The notes beneath the pieces are model-generated. The model was not told where the DNA came from. It did no database searches and saw only the letters and a list, made by a program, of their open reading frames with translations. Made by a program: the position numbers and the translations under genes. From contig NC_073745.1 of the NCBI RefSeq assembly GCF_029784135.1, forward strand, positions 99,789,333-99,853,332: a stretch of DNA of 64,000 bases, written 5' to 3'. The stretch is from Toxorhynchites rutilus septentrionalis. Its lineage: Eukaryota > Arthropoda > Insecta > Diptera > Culicidae. Numbering within the stretch: position 1 is the stretch's first letter; every line of letters begins with the position of its first letter. Positions 25,101 to 31,515 of the stretch are shown here, piece by piece.

Positions 25101-28100
25101 AGTCAATTTGTGGCTAAGATACTGCATTATACAGATAAGTCAGTGCAAATCATAGTTATTTTACGTTTACCGAGAGATTTCCTTTTAATTTTTTTATTAT
25201 TCGATTATCCGGAAAATCCGGAGTGAAAATAAAATAAACATTCCGTTTCGTCTCTAGTCGAGAGTGAGCAGTCTGAGAAACTGATCATCCATTGACGACC
25301 ATTGGACAAAAGATTTCTTCAAAGATATGGTGTTTTTGCGAAAGCCATCAAAGTCCAGCGTGGATACAACCAGGTTACAAAACTAGAGGGACGAGATCTA
25401 GCGTCATGAGGATGCATCGTATGCCTTTTCGAAATCTACAACAAATCAGTCTAGCCAGCATGTAATCAACTACCCATCCCCTCTTAGATGATGCCTACAC
25501 ACGCTACTTGTGATTTTTTCACACGCTACAAATGATAAATCATTGATTTTCGATACAAGTTATCTCAAAAGCTTATTTCAATAAGTGCGATCGTTTGCCC
25601 CATAGGCTGCGAACTTGTGCTTCCACTATTGAACAAAAGTCCGCATTTGACGATTTGTATTATAATAAATATTGGACAAGCAAAACTCGAAGTATTTATA
25701 GATTGCGTTTCGAAGATTATATATAGTTACTATTTGGTAAGCAAACTGAACCCTATTGGCTTTCCTTTTAAATGTTATTAGACGACAACTGTTAGGTGCG
25801 CACCTGCGAGCATTAGCACATCGAAAAGTTATATTTTCATCGCATCGCATTTTTGCCTTGCGATTCAATTCTTTTCTGAGAGCGAGACCACTCTATCACA
25901 AAGCGATTCGATCCAAAGCTCCGAGGCTAAGCACCCAATCGGATCAGGAAACGAAAGTAAAGCGACGGCAGAAACTAACGAACGAATCATATAATGATAC
26001 AAGCGAACATCGATGAACACGCGCACAGATACCAAACGATGACTCTCACGCTGTGTTCATTCAGTGTTTTCGTTGACACGTCAGTTTTCTGTTTCATGAG
26101 TGATTTAAAACATATTATTGTGTGCGTTGAATGAATCAAATAAGAGAATGTAACGAGTGCTCGATGATACGATTGGAACCATCCTTGCCGGTAGTCCTCT
26201 ACGACCACGAAGCATGGACAATGCTCCAAGAAGGCTCGCAAACACTAGGTGTTTCCGAACGCTGGGTGCTCAGAACAATATTGGCGTCGGCGGTGTACAG
26301 GAAAACGAGGTATGGAGAGGAAGGATGAAGCATGAATTGGGGCAACTCTACGTATAACCTAATATAACCTAACGTATAACCTAACACATAGCAAGTAACG
26401 CGACCTCGATCCGGAAGTGCTGTACAAAAAATTAAACAAAATTATGGCTGTTAGAATGCAAAGAACAAAAATACGCAATTCAATGACGATCTTAGAAGCT
26501 TCCCTAGATATTGTAGGCCCTCTGGCTTCTGACTGAAGTATTGAAAAACAAACCAAAACCAGTGCCCCTATTTAAAATCAACAACCAAATCTACCTAGCA
26601 TATCCTGGAAAATGTGGATTCATCAAATAGTCGCTGTGCCGGTCGAGCTCGCGAGAGAACAGTAAGCAAAAAAGGCTTCTGAAAGATGGATATGAAGAAG
26701 ATAATTTCCAACTGTGAAAGCTGTGTTCTTCGATTGCAAACTGATGGTGAATTTTTTTATAACTCGATAATTTTTAAAGGTTCAGTTCTATATGTTTGAG
26801 GAAACCGAATTCTCAACTATATTTTTATTACTATATATATATAAACCATTTTTCGTATATGTAGAATTAGTAAGGTAGAAAATTACCACTCGCGGTCGAT
26901 TCAAGTTTAAAAAGGGGACATATTTTCTCCAGAAAAGTATGGGATACATATAAGGAAATTGTAATAATGTTTAAGTTGTCTACCAAACTGAAATGAGAAC
27001 AATGAAGTTTGACTTCTCGCACACCGAGTTGTTTAAGTTGTAACACTGAATTCTTAAATATATTCGTATATTCATTGTGTGTTTATATTTCAACTTATTC
27101 TACTGTTTAACACAATCGATTTTCCACTCGCTTGGTCCTAGTCCTAAATCCTAATCCTGCCCAATCAATCTAGTATTAGATTTAGTTATTAATAAATTGT
27201 TAGACTTAATTATATAGAAAATAAGCTATATTTTAAGGTGAAATTTGACTCTGTAAATCTGTTAGATAATCAGTAATTGAGTCTGATTAATAAACGTTAT
27301 TGGAAAAAATAATCGATTTCGGATTTTCTGTTGCCGTTCTATGAAAAGTGTAGTACATATAGCATAATTTGTGTATTATTTCATTGGGAATGATGTTTTT
27401 GGAAGCGTCAGAGATGTATTTTTGAAGAGATACTGAAAAACTACTTGGATATTAATCTTTCTATACTCGTGTATAGGTCTGACATACCGAGCATCAATGA
27501 GATGGCTGAATTAAATGACTAATAAAACTGAATGAAGTTAAAGAAAAAAATATTTTGGAATTTCTCACTCAATTAAATGTTCTTCTTTGAAGAAATACCA
27601 ATAACGCCTAGAAATACACAATAGCAATATCACAGAGACGCGCAGAGTCCAGAGTACACAAATTACGATTCTCGCGCGAGTATACTGCCGTTCTACGCAT
27701 AGTTGTCCCATATTCCAAAATCAACACCTGAGAAAAACGCAATCAAAGTTTTCTGCCATATTTGTCTACCAGAAGCTTTACACGTTTAAGTTTAGCAATA
27801 CACCGGGGTTTTTTTATAAGCAGTAATCTATTATCTAATAAAATGTGATAGGTTCTTCTCACTTGAATCAATCAAGCTTGGAGGGACAGTTATGCCTAGA
27901 AATGTCAATGTCCAGAACGTCCAATGGCAGGAACTGTGTTGCTCGTTCAATACCTGATGTACTTGTGTTCGATGACTGGAATACGCTCGCGAAATGTTTA
28001 GCGAACAAGTTGCTTTTCTCTTCTGCAGAGGTCGCGCTTACGCCATCCAAATGAACGGTTGATGGAAGACCCATTTCATTTCTTTTTGAATTTACGAAGT

Positions 28101-31100
28101 TCCAAAACTGTTTCGGATGGCGTCGTAAGTTGTCCTGAATACGTTTCACGTACCTGCTATACAGGTGACGGTTATGGCTTCGATAGAGGCGACTCGTTTG
28201 TCTGAATTCCAGCTTTGCTGAGTTACATTTTCGAGCTGAGTATCATTTCAGCATCTTGGACCGCCTGCGTCGAAGGTACAGTAAACGAGAAGTAGACCAA
28301 GCTGGGTTTCGCCGTGTTCTCGACAACGGAACGCAAAGGGCGAAGCATTCGCGTAGTGTTTCATTGAACCGACTAACAGCGTCGTCTACACTGTTACTTT
28401 GACGGATGACACACCAATCAATTCGTGAAAGCATTGAGTTGAGTGCATCATAATCGACTTTTCCAAAATCACGTTTACGTTCATCGATGTCTTCTACGTA
28501 TGGAGTTATTGACGAGAAGTAAACTGTGAAAACCAGACATGGGTGATGGGGGTCAGCATCTATGATGGACTCCGGAGCCTCGTCAATTGAACTACATTCA
28601 GTTATAGATTCATTAATGAATACCAAATCAAGCGTTCTGTCTAAGTGATTACGTATCACATTGCGCTGTCTCAATCCTGCAAAAGAAAGGCTGTCCAAAA
28701 GAGTGCGGCAAGCTTGCGAAAAATTCGAGTCTAGAGCAAAAGCATAGGTATTGTTCACTGATTTATAGACGATCTGAGGCTGATTGAAATCTCCGAATAA
28801 AATGAGACCATCCTAAATATTCATCTTACGATTAATTTCCGAAACAACGTCTACGTGTGATTGAATACATTCACAAACAGCCGATTTTTCTGGCGTAATA
28901 TATGATACGATAACGAAGATTGATTTTGAGGCCGTTGAAATTTTCACGCAGACATTCTCCACGCTCAAACCTGAGGCAGTTTGCACTATTGTTGATTCAT
29001 ATTTGCTAGCAACAGCAATCAAAACATCCCCGCCGCGCGTTCTGGTACTGTTCAAAGCAGAACGGTACGTTCGAAAAACGTTGAATCCATCACCGAACAA
29101 CTGACAAGAGTTAATTCGATTGTCGGGCCATGTCTCTGTGAATACGAACACGTCGAAGCTGCTTTCCGATGTTGCGAGGAAGACGTCAGTAATCTTGGTT
29201 TTAAGTCCTCGGACATTTTGATAGTAAAATTGAAGCTCAATTTTTAGTGTATTACCGATCGAGACAGTTGTGTCAGATGAACGGGACGGAATATCTGCAG
29301 CGTTACTTGGTGGCATACGGTTCGGCGACGAGATGATTGATAGCGACGTTTGGGGGAATATTCCAAGAACATCTGTGGCAGCTCGGTGTGAGTTGACAGA
29401 GGAAGTGAGCTGTAACTTAGGGTGATTGAGTGACAGGTTGGATAAATTTGAGTGAAAATACTCGCCTGTGATGGGAACCCGAGGATTCCCACCGTCAACA
29501 AGAAAGCGTATCAGTTACTATGGCTGCATTAGAACTTCCGGCGGTACGACTGATGTTGGCGTCAGATGAATAACGGAGGGTTTCCGAAAATTTTGAATGG
29601 TGTGTTCCTCGAACTCGCGGAACATGATACCTTCTGGCCAAGTCGATGGGTCCATTGCGGTGGTTTTCAAGGCTGGGTCTAAGCCGACTTTGAAAGAGAT
29701 GTACGTCATATTGCTCGTGTCAGCTCCTTTTACTACCAGTTTGACAACCTTCGGGTCATGAGACAACTTGAGATTCGCTCGAACCATTTTCTGCACATCT
29801 TGAATGGATACATCTGGTCGTATGCGGGACAAATAGATCCAAAATTTGGTCGTTGTCTTTTCAATGACAGGAACAGAGGCCACATTCTGCCCTACTTGTT
29901 TGGAACCCGACTGGCATTCGGGTGCCTTATATTCCAAATAGGGACCACAAAGCCGTTTCGCCGCTCGAATTGGTTCGATTGTTGGCCAACGCTAAACCGC
30001 CGATGATAGATTGGGTACGGGCTTTGACTATAAGTGTTTGATCTCCATCTGAAGGTTGTTGAATGCTTCCGTAAGAGACATCAGAGGAGACTTCCATCCG
30101 CCACCTTCGTTATGGAGCGAAGGTGCGAGTTTTGGAATAAATCGGCACAGTTTGACACATCCAAAATAAGTTTCTCTTATGCGTCGTGAAATAATTCATG
30201 AGCGCAGGTGTTACATCCGTCTGGCCTGCACATGCCATATGAAACATGCGACCGCAGTACCCACGGCAGGTGATAAAATAAATGCCGTTGATTGCTTGAC
30301 TGCACTTGGTGCAATTTTTCTTTTCCATGCTCATCAAGAATTTCAAGCGAAACGCCTTTAGGTAGGCACAATACGTAACCAGCAGTACAGCGGGGATGGA
30401 AGCTTGTTCGAGTTAATAGTTTCAATGTTTCTACACAGAATGGGATGGTGAAACAATACCAACACAACACAGTAACAACAGGCTCAAAACATTCAAACAA
30501 TGTTCGGTTTTTCTGAGAAATCTGTTACAATACGATGAACATAACACACGATACACGGTTTGTTGATGGTTTAAAAACGAATGGTCAATAGATTAAAAAT
30601 TATCACGGTACAATAATACTCAAAATATGGTTAAATAATGGTTCGCTCAAACACACATCTGACTTTAACAATGATGTGAACGAATATCGCATGCTCCGAA
30701 AATAGTCGACTTCAATAACAATGAATATTTTGTTCCCGAGTATACATATTTTCTCCTAGATTTCAATCAAAAAAAGATTTCCGTTTCATGGAATCATGAA
30801 CGAAATAGACACATAAGACTCTGTCTCATTATAAACGATCCAAGCTTTATTCTTAAACTCTTTCTTCCATTCCCAGGCCATTGTTTTTCAGAGCGAAATC
30901 TTCCACCCACTGACTTGCCCGTACAGTGGGGCGCTCGATCTGTCAGAGGCTTTTCCGAGGTGGAAAAACGGAGAGAACCACGTCTGGCAGCTGCTTAAGT
31001 TTGTGCAGTATGTGTTCGCAAGCTTCGACGAGTACATGTCTCTGGCGGAACAAAGCGCCAACAATGTAGCCCATGAATTATACCATCAGAACCGTACCGA

Positions 31101-31326
31101 TTTCCTCCAGAAGGTGAATGAATGTGTGAAACTGAGCCAGAGTAAGCTGTACGATCCTGCCCCTGTGCAGGATAAGAATTATATTCTATTCGAAAGGTTC
31201 GATAAGGAGACCCATGGACCGGTGCTAGAATCGATTAAGCAAGGCAACACGAGCGAAGTGACAACTCCACCCACCTCGGGCCTCTCGTGGGTGAAGGAAG
31301 GGGTTTTCCAACCATTGAGCAAGTAG
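7190..31326 (+). CDS. cbx: Protein crossbronx / AKT-interacting protein homologue (FTS; inactive E2-like UBC fold)
   Basis: Four coding exons: 7190-7257, 7315-7379, 7439-7542 and 30877-31326, joined by GT-AG introns of 57, 59 and 23,334 bp. The frame is continuous and gives 228 aa, close to the ~240 aa of insect crossbronx. Exons 1-3 give the N-terminal helix and first strands ([43 protein letters not shown]). Exon 4 gives [10 protein letters not shown], the C-terminal helices ([14 protein letters not shown]) and the family ending GLSWVKEG. The E2 active-site Cys is absent (SGALDL where active E2s have G-x-I-C-L-D), as in AKTIP/FTS. Family members join Hook and FHIP proteins in a dynein adaptor complex. 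The large third intron carries about 23 kb of mobile DNA. The start ATG is in frame with a second ATG two codons later; either would work. Confidence 0.93.
7651..7674 (+). mobile_element. Solitary pogo-type terminus
   Basis: cagtagaaccccgattatcc is a common pogo/Tigger-like terminal sequence in insects. No matching opposite end was found nearby, so this is an orphan end or a truncated MITE in crossbronx intron 3. Confidence 0.4.
7948..8550. mobile_element. 603-bp MITE with perfect 26-bp terminal inverted repeats
   Basis: The left end (7948-7973) starts ataccgttctgaatcatatt and is matched exactly by the reverse complement at 8525-8550. Inside, phrases such as gtccgaaatttg and gtccgaagtttg repeat the subterminal motif. 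There is no coding capacity. It lies near the start of crossbronx intron 3. Confidence 0.8.
8580..8860. repeat. Dispersed repeat with the palindrome GTCCACGTGGAC
   Basis: Contains the near-palindrome gtccacgtggaca and a G-rich stretch (ggagaggggggagggcg). A diverged relative lies at 57415-57650 with the same order of motifs: accacgtggacac, then a tatttatcaat phrase, then gagctg/gagccg. Probably the 3' part of a non-LTR or DNA element; the class is unresolved. Confidence 0.5.
8861..9275. other. Unassigned intron stretch
   Basis: AT-rich, no long frame and no recognised repeat ends. Part of crossbronx intron 3. Confidence 0.4.
9276..10609 (+). mobile_element. Helitron-like non-autonomous element, both ends present
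   Basis: Starts TCTATCTATATATATAAAAA and ends ...GGGTCAGCTAG, placed between A (9275) and T (10610). A|TC...CTAG|T is the signature of Helitron insertion. After the 5' end come (CTGT)6 at 9307-9330 and the phrase ggactcggaaactactgaac. The centre is six tandem ~143-bp units (next entry). Near 10362-10490 a ~67-bp block is duplicated in tandem. No Rep/helicase frame exists, so it is non-autonomous. Related copies are at 22625-23592 and 62920-63938. Confidence 0.75.
9440..10270 (+). repeat. Six tandem ~143-bp units inside the Helitron-like element
   Basis: Each unit has ctctctaagggggggctgcc, then atacaaatgaaacacaaatt, then gcattactcgagaattaatc, and the phrase tttctatggtggttagac. Units begin near 9440, 9584, 9726, 9870, 10015 and 10157. 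Related units occur at 22630-22960 and 62930-63400, so the tandem structure belongs to the family and is not local. Confidence 0.85.
10611..11543. other. Unassigned intron stretch
   Basis: AT-rich intron sequence between the Helitron-like end and the hairpin. No coding motif is seen. Confidence 0.4.
11544..11586. repeat. Perfect 17-bp hairpin with 9-nt loop
   Basis: Arms attctgcattccgccgg (11544-11560) and its exact reverse complement (11570-11586) flank atttgcatt. The arms are far more GC-rich than the surroundings. Transcribed in the crossbronx pre-mRNA it would form a very stable stem. No MITE boundaries are seen around it. Confidence 0.85.
11587..12288. other. Unassigned intron stretch before the L1-like insertion
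   Basis: AT-rich; no gene or clear repeat ends. It is the pre-insertion target region of the L1-like element. Confidence 0.4.
12289..12352. repeat. Target-site duplication (5' copy, 64 bp) of the L1-like element
   Basis: Begins aatcaattgaaagcgaaata and ends ttttaaaactt. It is repeated at 16763-16826 with one mismatch (t/a at the base after aatc). The duplication brackets the whole L1-like element. Confidence 0.9.
12480..13521 (+). pseudogene. ORF1 (RNA-binding protein) of the L1-like element
   Basis: Three pieces cover one ORF1. 12480 to about 12625 is the N-terminal part. After a one-base frameshift, a stretch with [20 protein letters not shown] looks like an RRM-type fold. A TGA at 12922-12924 interrupts the same frame, which then continues with a CCHC zinc knuckle ([14 protein letters not shown]) and a Ser/Thr/Lys-rich tail. 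The ORF1 stop (13519-13521) directly abuts the ORF2 ATG at 13522. In L1-type elements ORF1 binds the element RNA as a chaperone. Confidence 0.8.
13522..16686 (+). pseudogene. ORF2 (endonuclease plus reverse transcriptase) of the L1-like element
   Basis: The 13522-14412 part is an AP-type endonuclease with [20 protein letters not shown] and a C-terminal TDYKAL in place of the usual SDH. A frameshift near 14405 leads to the linker and the start of the polymerase ([38 protein letters not shown]). A second frameshift near 15345 leads to RQGDPLS, the catalytic YADD box and the thumb. The C-terminus has a Cys-His motif (CIRCG ... HKFCTC) of L1/R1 type. Without the two frameshifts it would be about 1050 residues, which is family-typical. 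Confidence 0.88.
16763..16826. repeat. Target-site duplication (3' copy, 64 bp) of the L1-like element
   Basis: Follows the A-rich tail directly and repeats 12289-12352 at 63 of 64 positions. See the 5' copy. Confidence 0.9.
16827..18062. other. Unassigned intron stretch
   Basis: AT-rich. 17430-17580 (phrases gtccggttgagctgaaactt and tttgggacaatgaac) has the look of a dispersed repeat, but no ends were found. No gene is seen. Confidence 0.35.
18063..18512 (-). mobile_element. TTAA MITE family M2, truncated copy C
   Basis: Matches the last ~450 bp of copy B (50337-51252) in the same orientation, including cgatgatgttgtctggcatc and ggtgagggagggagatgaaa. It ends ttccactttcacc followed by TTAA (18513-18516). 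The other end and the coding-like part are missing. Confidence 0.75.
18561..19880 (-). mobile_element. 5'-truncated CR1/Jockey-group non-LTR retrotransposon
   Basis: Minus-strand element whose 3' untranslated end (18561-18604, phrase tggcactaacgttcccagtg) is related to the sequence at 63939-64000. It contains the long RT frame described next. At its truncated 5' edge a 25-bp block (caacgtaggtattacttgcg...) at 19823-19847 is directly repeated at 19855-19879. Confidence 0.75.
18605..19825 (-). CDS. Reverse transcriptase domain, uninterrupted 406 codons
   Basis: An open frame with the RT blocks in order: [10 protein letters not shown] (about 11), [16 protein letters not shown] (68-83), [11 protein letters not shown] (101), [14 protein letters not shown] with the first catalytic Asp (136-149), [20 protein letters not shown] (193-212), FADD (224-227) and the thumb with [14 protein letters not shown]. 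It has no stop or frameshift, which is unusual for the relics here, but the endonuclease, ORF1 and the first RT blocks are missing, so it cannot move on its own. It is transcribed antisense to crossbronx if at all. Confidence 0.85.
   Translation of the reverse strand: MNKLKASCSVGPDGIPSIILKKCAANLMIPLCRIFRLSLISGKFPTSSWKSAFLIPVHKKGAKTQIDNYRGISALSSVAKLLELVVLEPIFSFCQHYIVEDQHGFMPKRSTVTNLLTFTAYITEGFNSAKQTDAIYFDLTAAFDSINHEIAISKMENLGFGGRIISWLRSYLIGRQLAVKIGDHFSRKFDAPSGIPQGSHLGPLIFLLYFNDVNFKLNLPRLSFADDMKIYFIINSTADACLLQQQLDSFAEWCIANCMKVNPSKCAIITYSRKKEPILFDYKLLDTSIERTNCIKDLGVLLDSKLSFQQHISCIVGKASRSLGFLFRIGKDFNDIYCLKSLYCSLVRSTLEYGCQVWSPYYQNGVDRIEADFNLCRVAIKRYFKRILTHLNIIRAYILPVDYCNK
19959..21155 (-). mobile_element. 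DD37E Tc1/mariner-type element, decayed
   Basis: About 1.2 kb with perfect 32-bp terminal inverted repeats. The left, 19959-19990, begins gtgtaaagtctgcttcattt; the right, 21124-21155, is its reverse complement. The ends may extend a few bases further with an indel (cacgtgt versus cactgtgt). A clean TA duplication could not be seen. It encodes the broken transposase below. Confidence 0.85.
20073..20988 (-). pseudogene. DD37E transposase, internally deleted and frameshifted
   Basis: The N-terminal helix-turn-helix ([20 protein letters not shown]) lies in the first frame. The catalytic part ([25 protein letters not shown]) is in another frame. Between the second Asp and the Glu there are exactly 37 residues. 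Compared with the intact copies at 42037-43053, about 30 residues around the second DNA-binding helix are missing, with a frameshift near 20700-20720. Not functional. Confidence 0.85.
21270..21945 (+). pseudogene. RTE-clade reverse transcriptase relic
   Basis: Pieces in several frames match the RTE pattern: [39 protein letters not shown], then [12 protein letters not shown]. After a deletion that removes the first catalytic Asp region come [14 protein letters not shown] and [14 protein letters not shown]. The deletion, a stop and frameshifts show it is dead. Confidence 0.75.
21946..22624. other. Unassigned intron stretch
   Basis: Moderate GC; no domain recognised. Could be the edge of an LTR element, but no repeats or primer site were found. 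Confidence 0.35.
22625..23592 (+). mobile_element. Helitron-like element, 5'-truncated copy
   Basis: Carries two to three diverged ~143-bp units, the phrase ttagtccatttgatgtttgc shared with the copy at 9276, and the 3' end gacgaagtttgccgggttagctag (CTAG at 23589-23592 followed by T). The TC end and the CTGT run are missing. Confidence 0.7.
23593..24819. other. Unassigned AT-rich intron stretch
   Basis: No frame with a recognisable domain and no terminal repeats. A homopolymer-rich area lies at 24160-24250. Confidence 0.35.
24820..25010 (-). pseudogene. pogo-like transposase C-terminal relic
   Basis: In the minus strand one frame reads [20 protein letters not shown] followed by [13 protein letters not shown], the pattern found at the end of the DDE domain of pogo/Tigger transposases (Asp-Ala then AEAWD then a basic segment). 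No upstream catalytic part is readable. Confidence 0.5.
25200..25806 (+). mobile_element. pogo-like element, decayed copy of the 48672-49864 family
   Basis: Shares gagtgagcagtctgag (25263), a block around cgaagattatatatagttac, and the end acgacaactgttaggtgcgcacct with the element at 48672-49864. The coding part is degraded beyond reading and the left end is not found. Confidence 0.6.
26150..26360 (+). pseudogene. RTE-like C-terminal relic
   Basis: Two frames carry [19 protein letters not shown] and VQENEVWR(G)RM plus LGQLYV. This resembles the tail of RTE-type proteins (Y-G-x-E-x-W-x-L ... F-E-R-x-x-L-R-x-I). The frame changes within 200 bases. Confidence 0.55.
26735..27330 (-). repeat. 3'UTR-type repeat shared with 57715-58045
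   Basis: Blocks such as ttaaaggttcagttctatat, aaggtagaaaattaccactc and tttcaacttattctactgtt recur in the same order at 57715-58010, where they follow the stop codon of a LOA-type coding tail on the minus strand. This copy probably has the same origin but no coding part. Confidence 0.55.
27868..29316 (-). pseudogene. ORF2 endonuclease and linker of the CR1-like element
   Basis: One reading frame from 29316 to 27868 is broken only by two stops (28813-28815 and 28243-28245). It has [30 protein letters not shown] and a final ADPHHP, the order of an AP-type endonuclease. A linker follows that ends with the finger-region motif [10 protein letters not shown]. The polymerase core is absent. Confidence 0.8.
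29518..30346 (-). pseudogene. ORF1 of the CR1-like element, with PHD-type zinc finger
   Basis: The first frame (30346-30110) opens [15 protein letters not shown] and contains [13 protein letters not shown] and FWMC, a Cys4-His-Cys3 PHD pattern. After a frameshift the second frame (29937-29518) holds [20 protein letters not shown], the gag-like part common in insect CR1/T1-type ORF1 proteins. It ends with a stop just before ORF2. Confidence 0.7.
30877..31326 (+). CDS. cbx: Crossbronx terminal coding exon (exon 4)
   Basis: Opens after a polypyrimidine acceptor (tctttcttccattcccag) in phase 0, matching exon 3, which ends in phase 0 at 7542. It encodes residues 80-228: the rest of the UBC-like fold and the conserved C-terminus, then TAG. 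The high-GC codon usage contrasts with the AT-rich intron before it. An AATAAA follows 52 bases after the stop. Confidence 0.93.
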   Translation, partial: AIVFQSEIFHPLTCPYSGALDLSEAFPRWKNGENHVWQLLKFVQYVFASFDEYMSLAEQSANNVAHELYHQNRTDFLQKVNECVKLSQSKLYDPAPVQDKNYILFERFDKETHGPVLESIKQGNTSEVTTPPTSGLSWVKEGVFQPLSK

Positions 31327-31367
31327 GGGTGATAGAGGTAGAAGAAATAATGTTAGATGTACAATTA

Positions 31368-31373
31368 TTTATT
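31368..31373 (-). terminator. Candidate poly(A) signal of the membrane-protein gene
   Basis: AATAAA on the minus strand, about 145 bases past that gene's stop codon. It lies between the crossbronx stop and the crossbronx poly(A) signal, so the two 3'UTRs would overlap. Confidence 0.5.
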
Positions 31374-31377
31374 GGTG

Positions 31378-31383
31378 AATAAA
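31378..31383 (+). terminator. Probable poly(A) signal of crossbronx
   Basis: AATAAA 52 bases after the crossbronx stop codon, on the plus strand. Confidence 0.7.
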
Positions 31384-31515
31384 GAAACCTGAACAATTGA
31401 ATGGCAATAATATTCGTGCGTAGTTGATTGCTTATGCAACTTAATCGATCTAGAGTATATCGAACTTTACTTTGGATGGAACTGAAATAAACCCTTTTTT
31501 TCGTGTATCCTTTAC

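Larger units (their letters stand above)
27850..30540 (-). mobile_element. 3'-truncated CR1-like non-LTR element (ORF1 with PHD finger, endonuclease)
   Basis: Contains the 5' two-thirds of a non-LTR element: ORF1 (30346-29518) and the endonuclease plus linker of ORF2 (29316-27868). It stops before the polymerase. Most LINE copies lose their 5' end, so loss of the 3' half here points to a later deletion or recombination. It lies antisense in crossbronx intron 3, about 340 bp before exon 4. Confidence 0.75.

Noticed and set aside
26360..26395. Three CCTAA-like units (ataacctaa, tataacctaa, cgtataacctaac) resembling insect telomere repeats
   Set aside because: Only three irregular copies; Diptera have lost TTAGG telomeres. 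Most likely simple-sequence chance.
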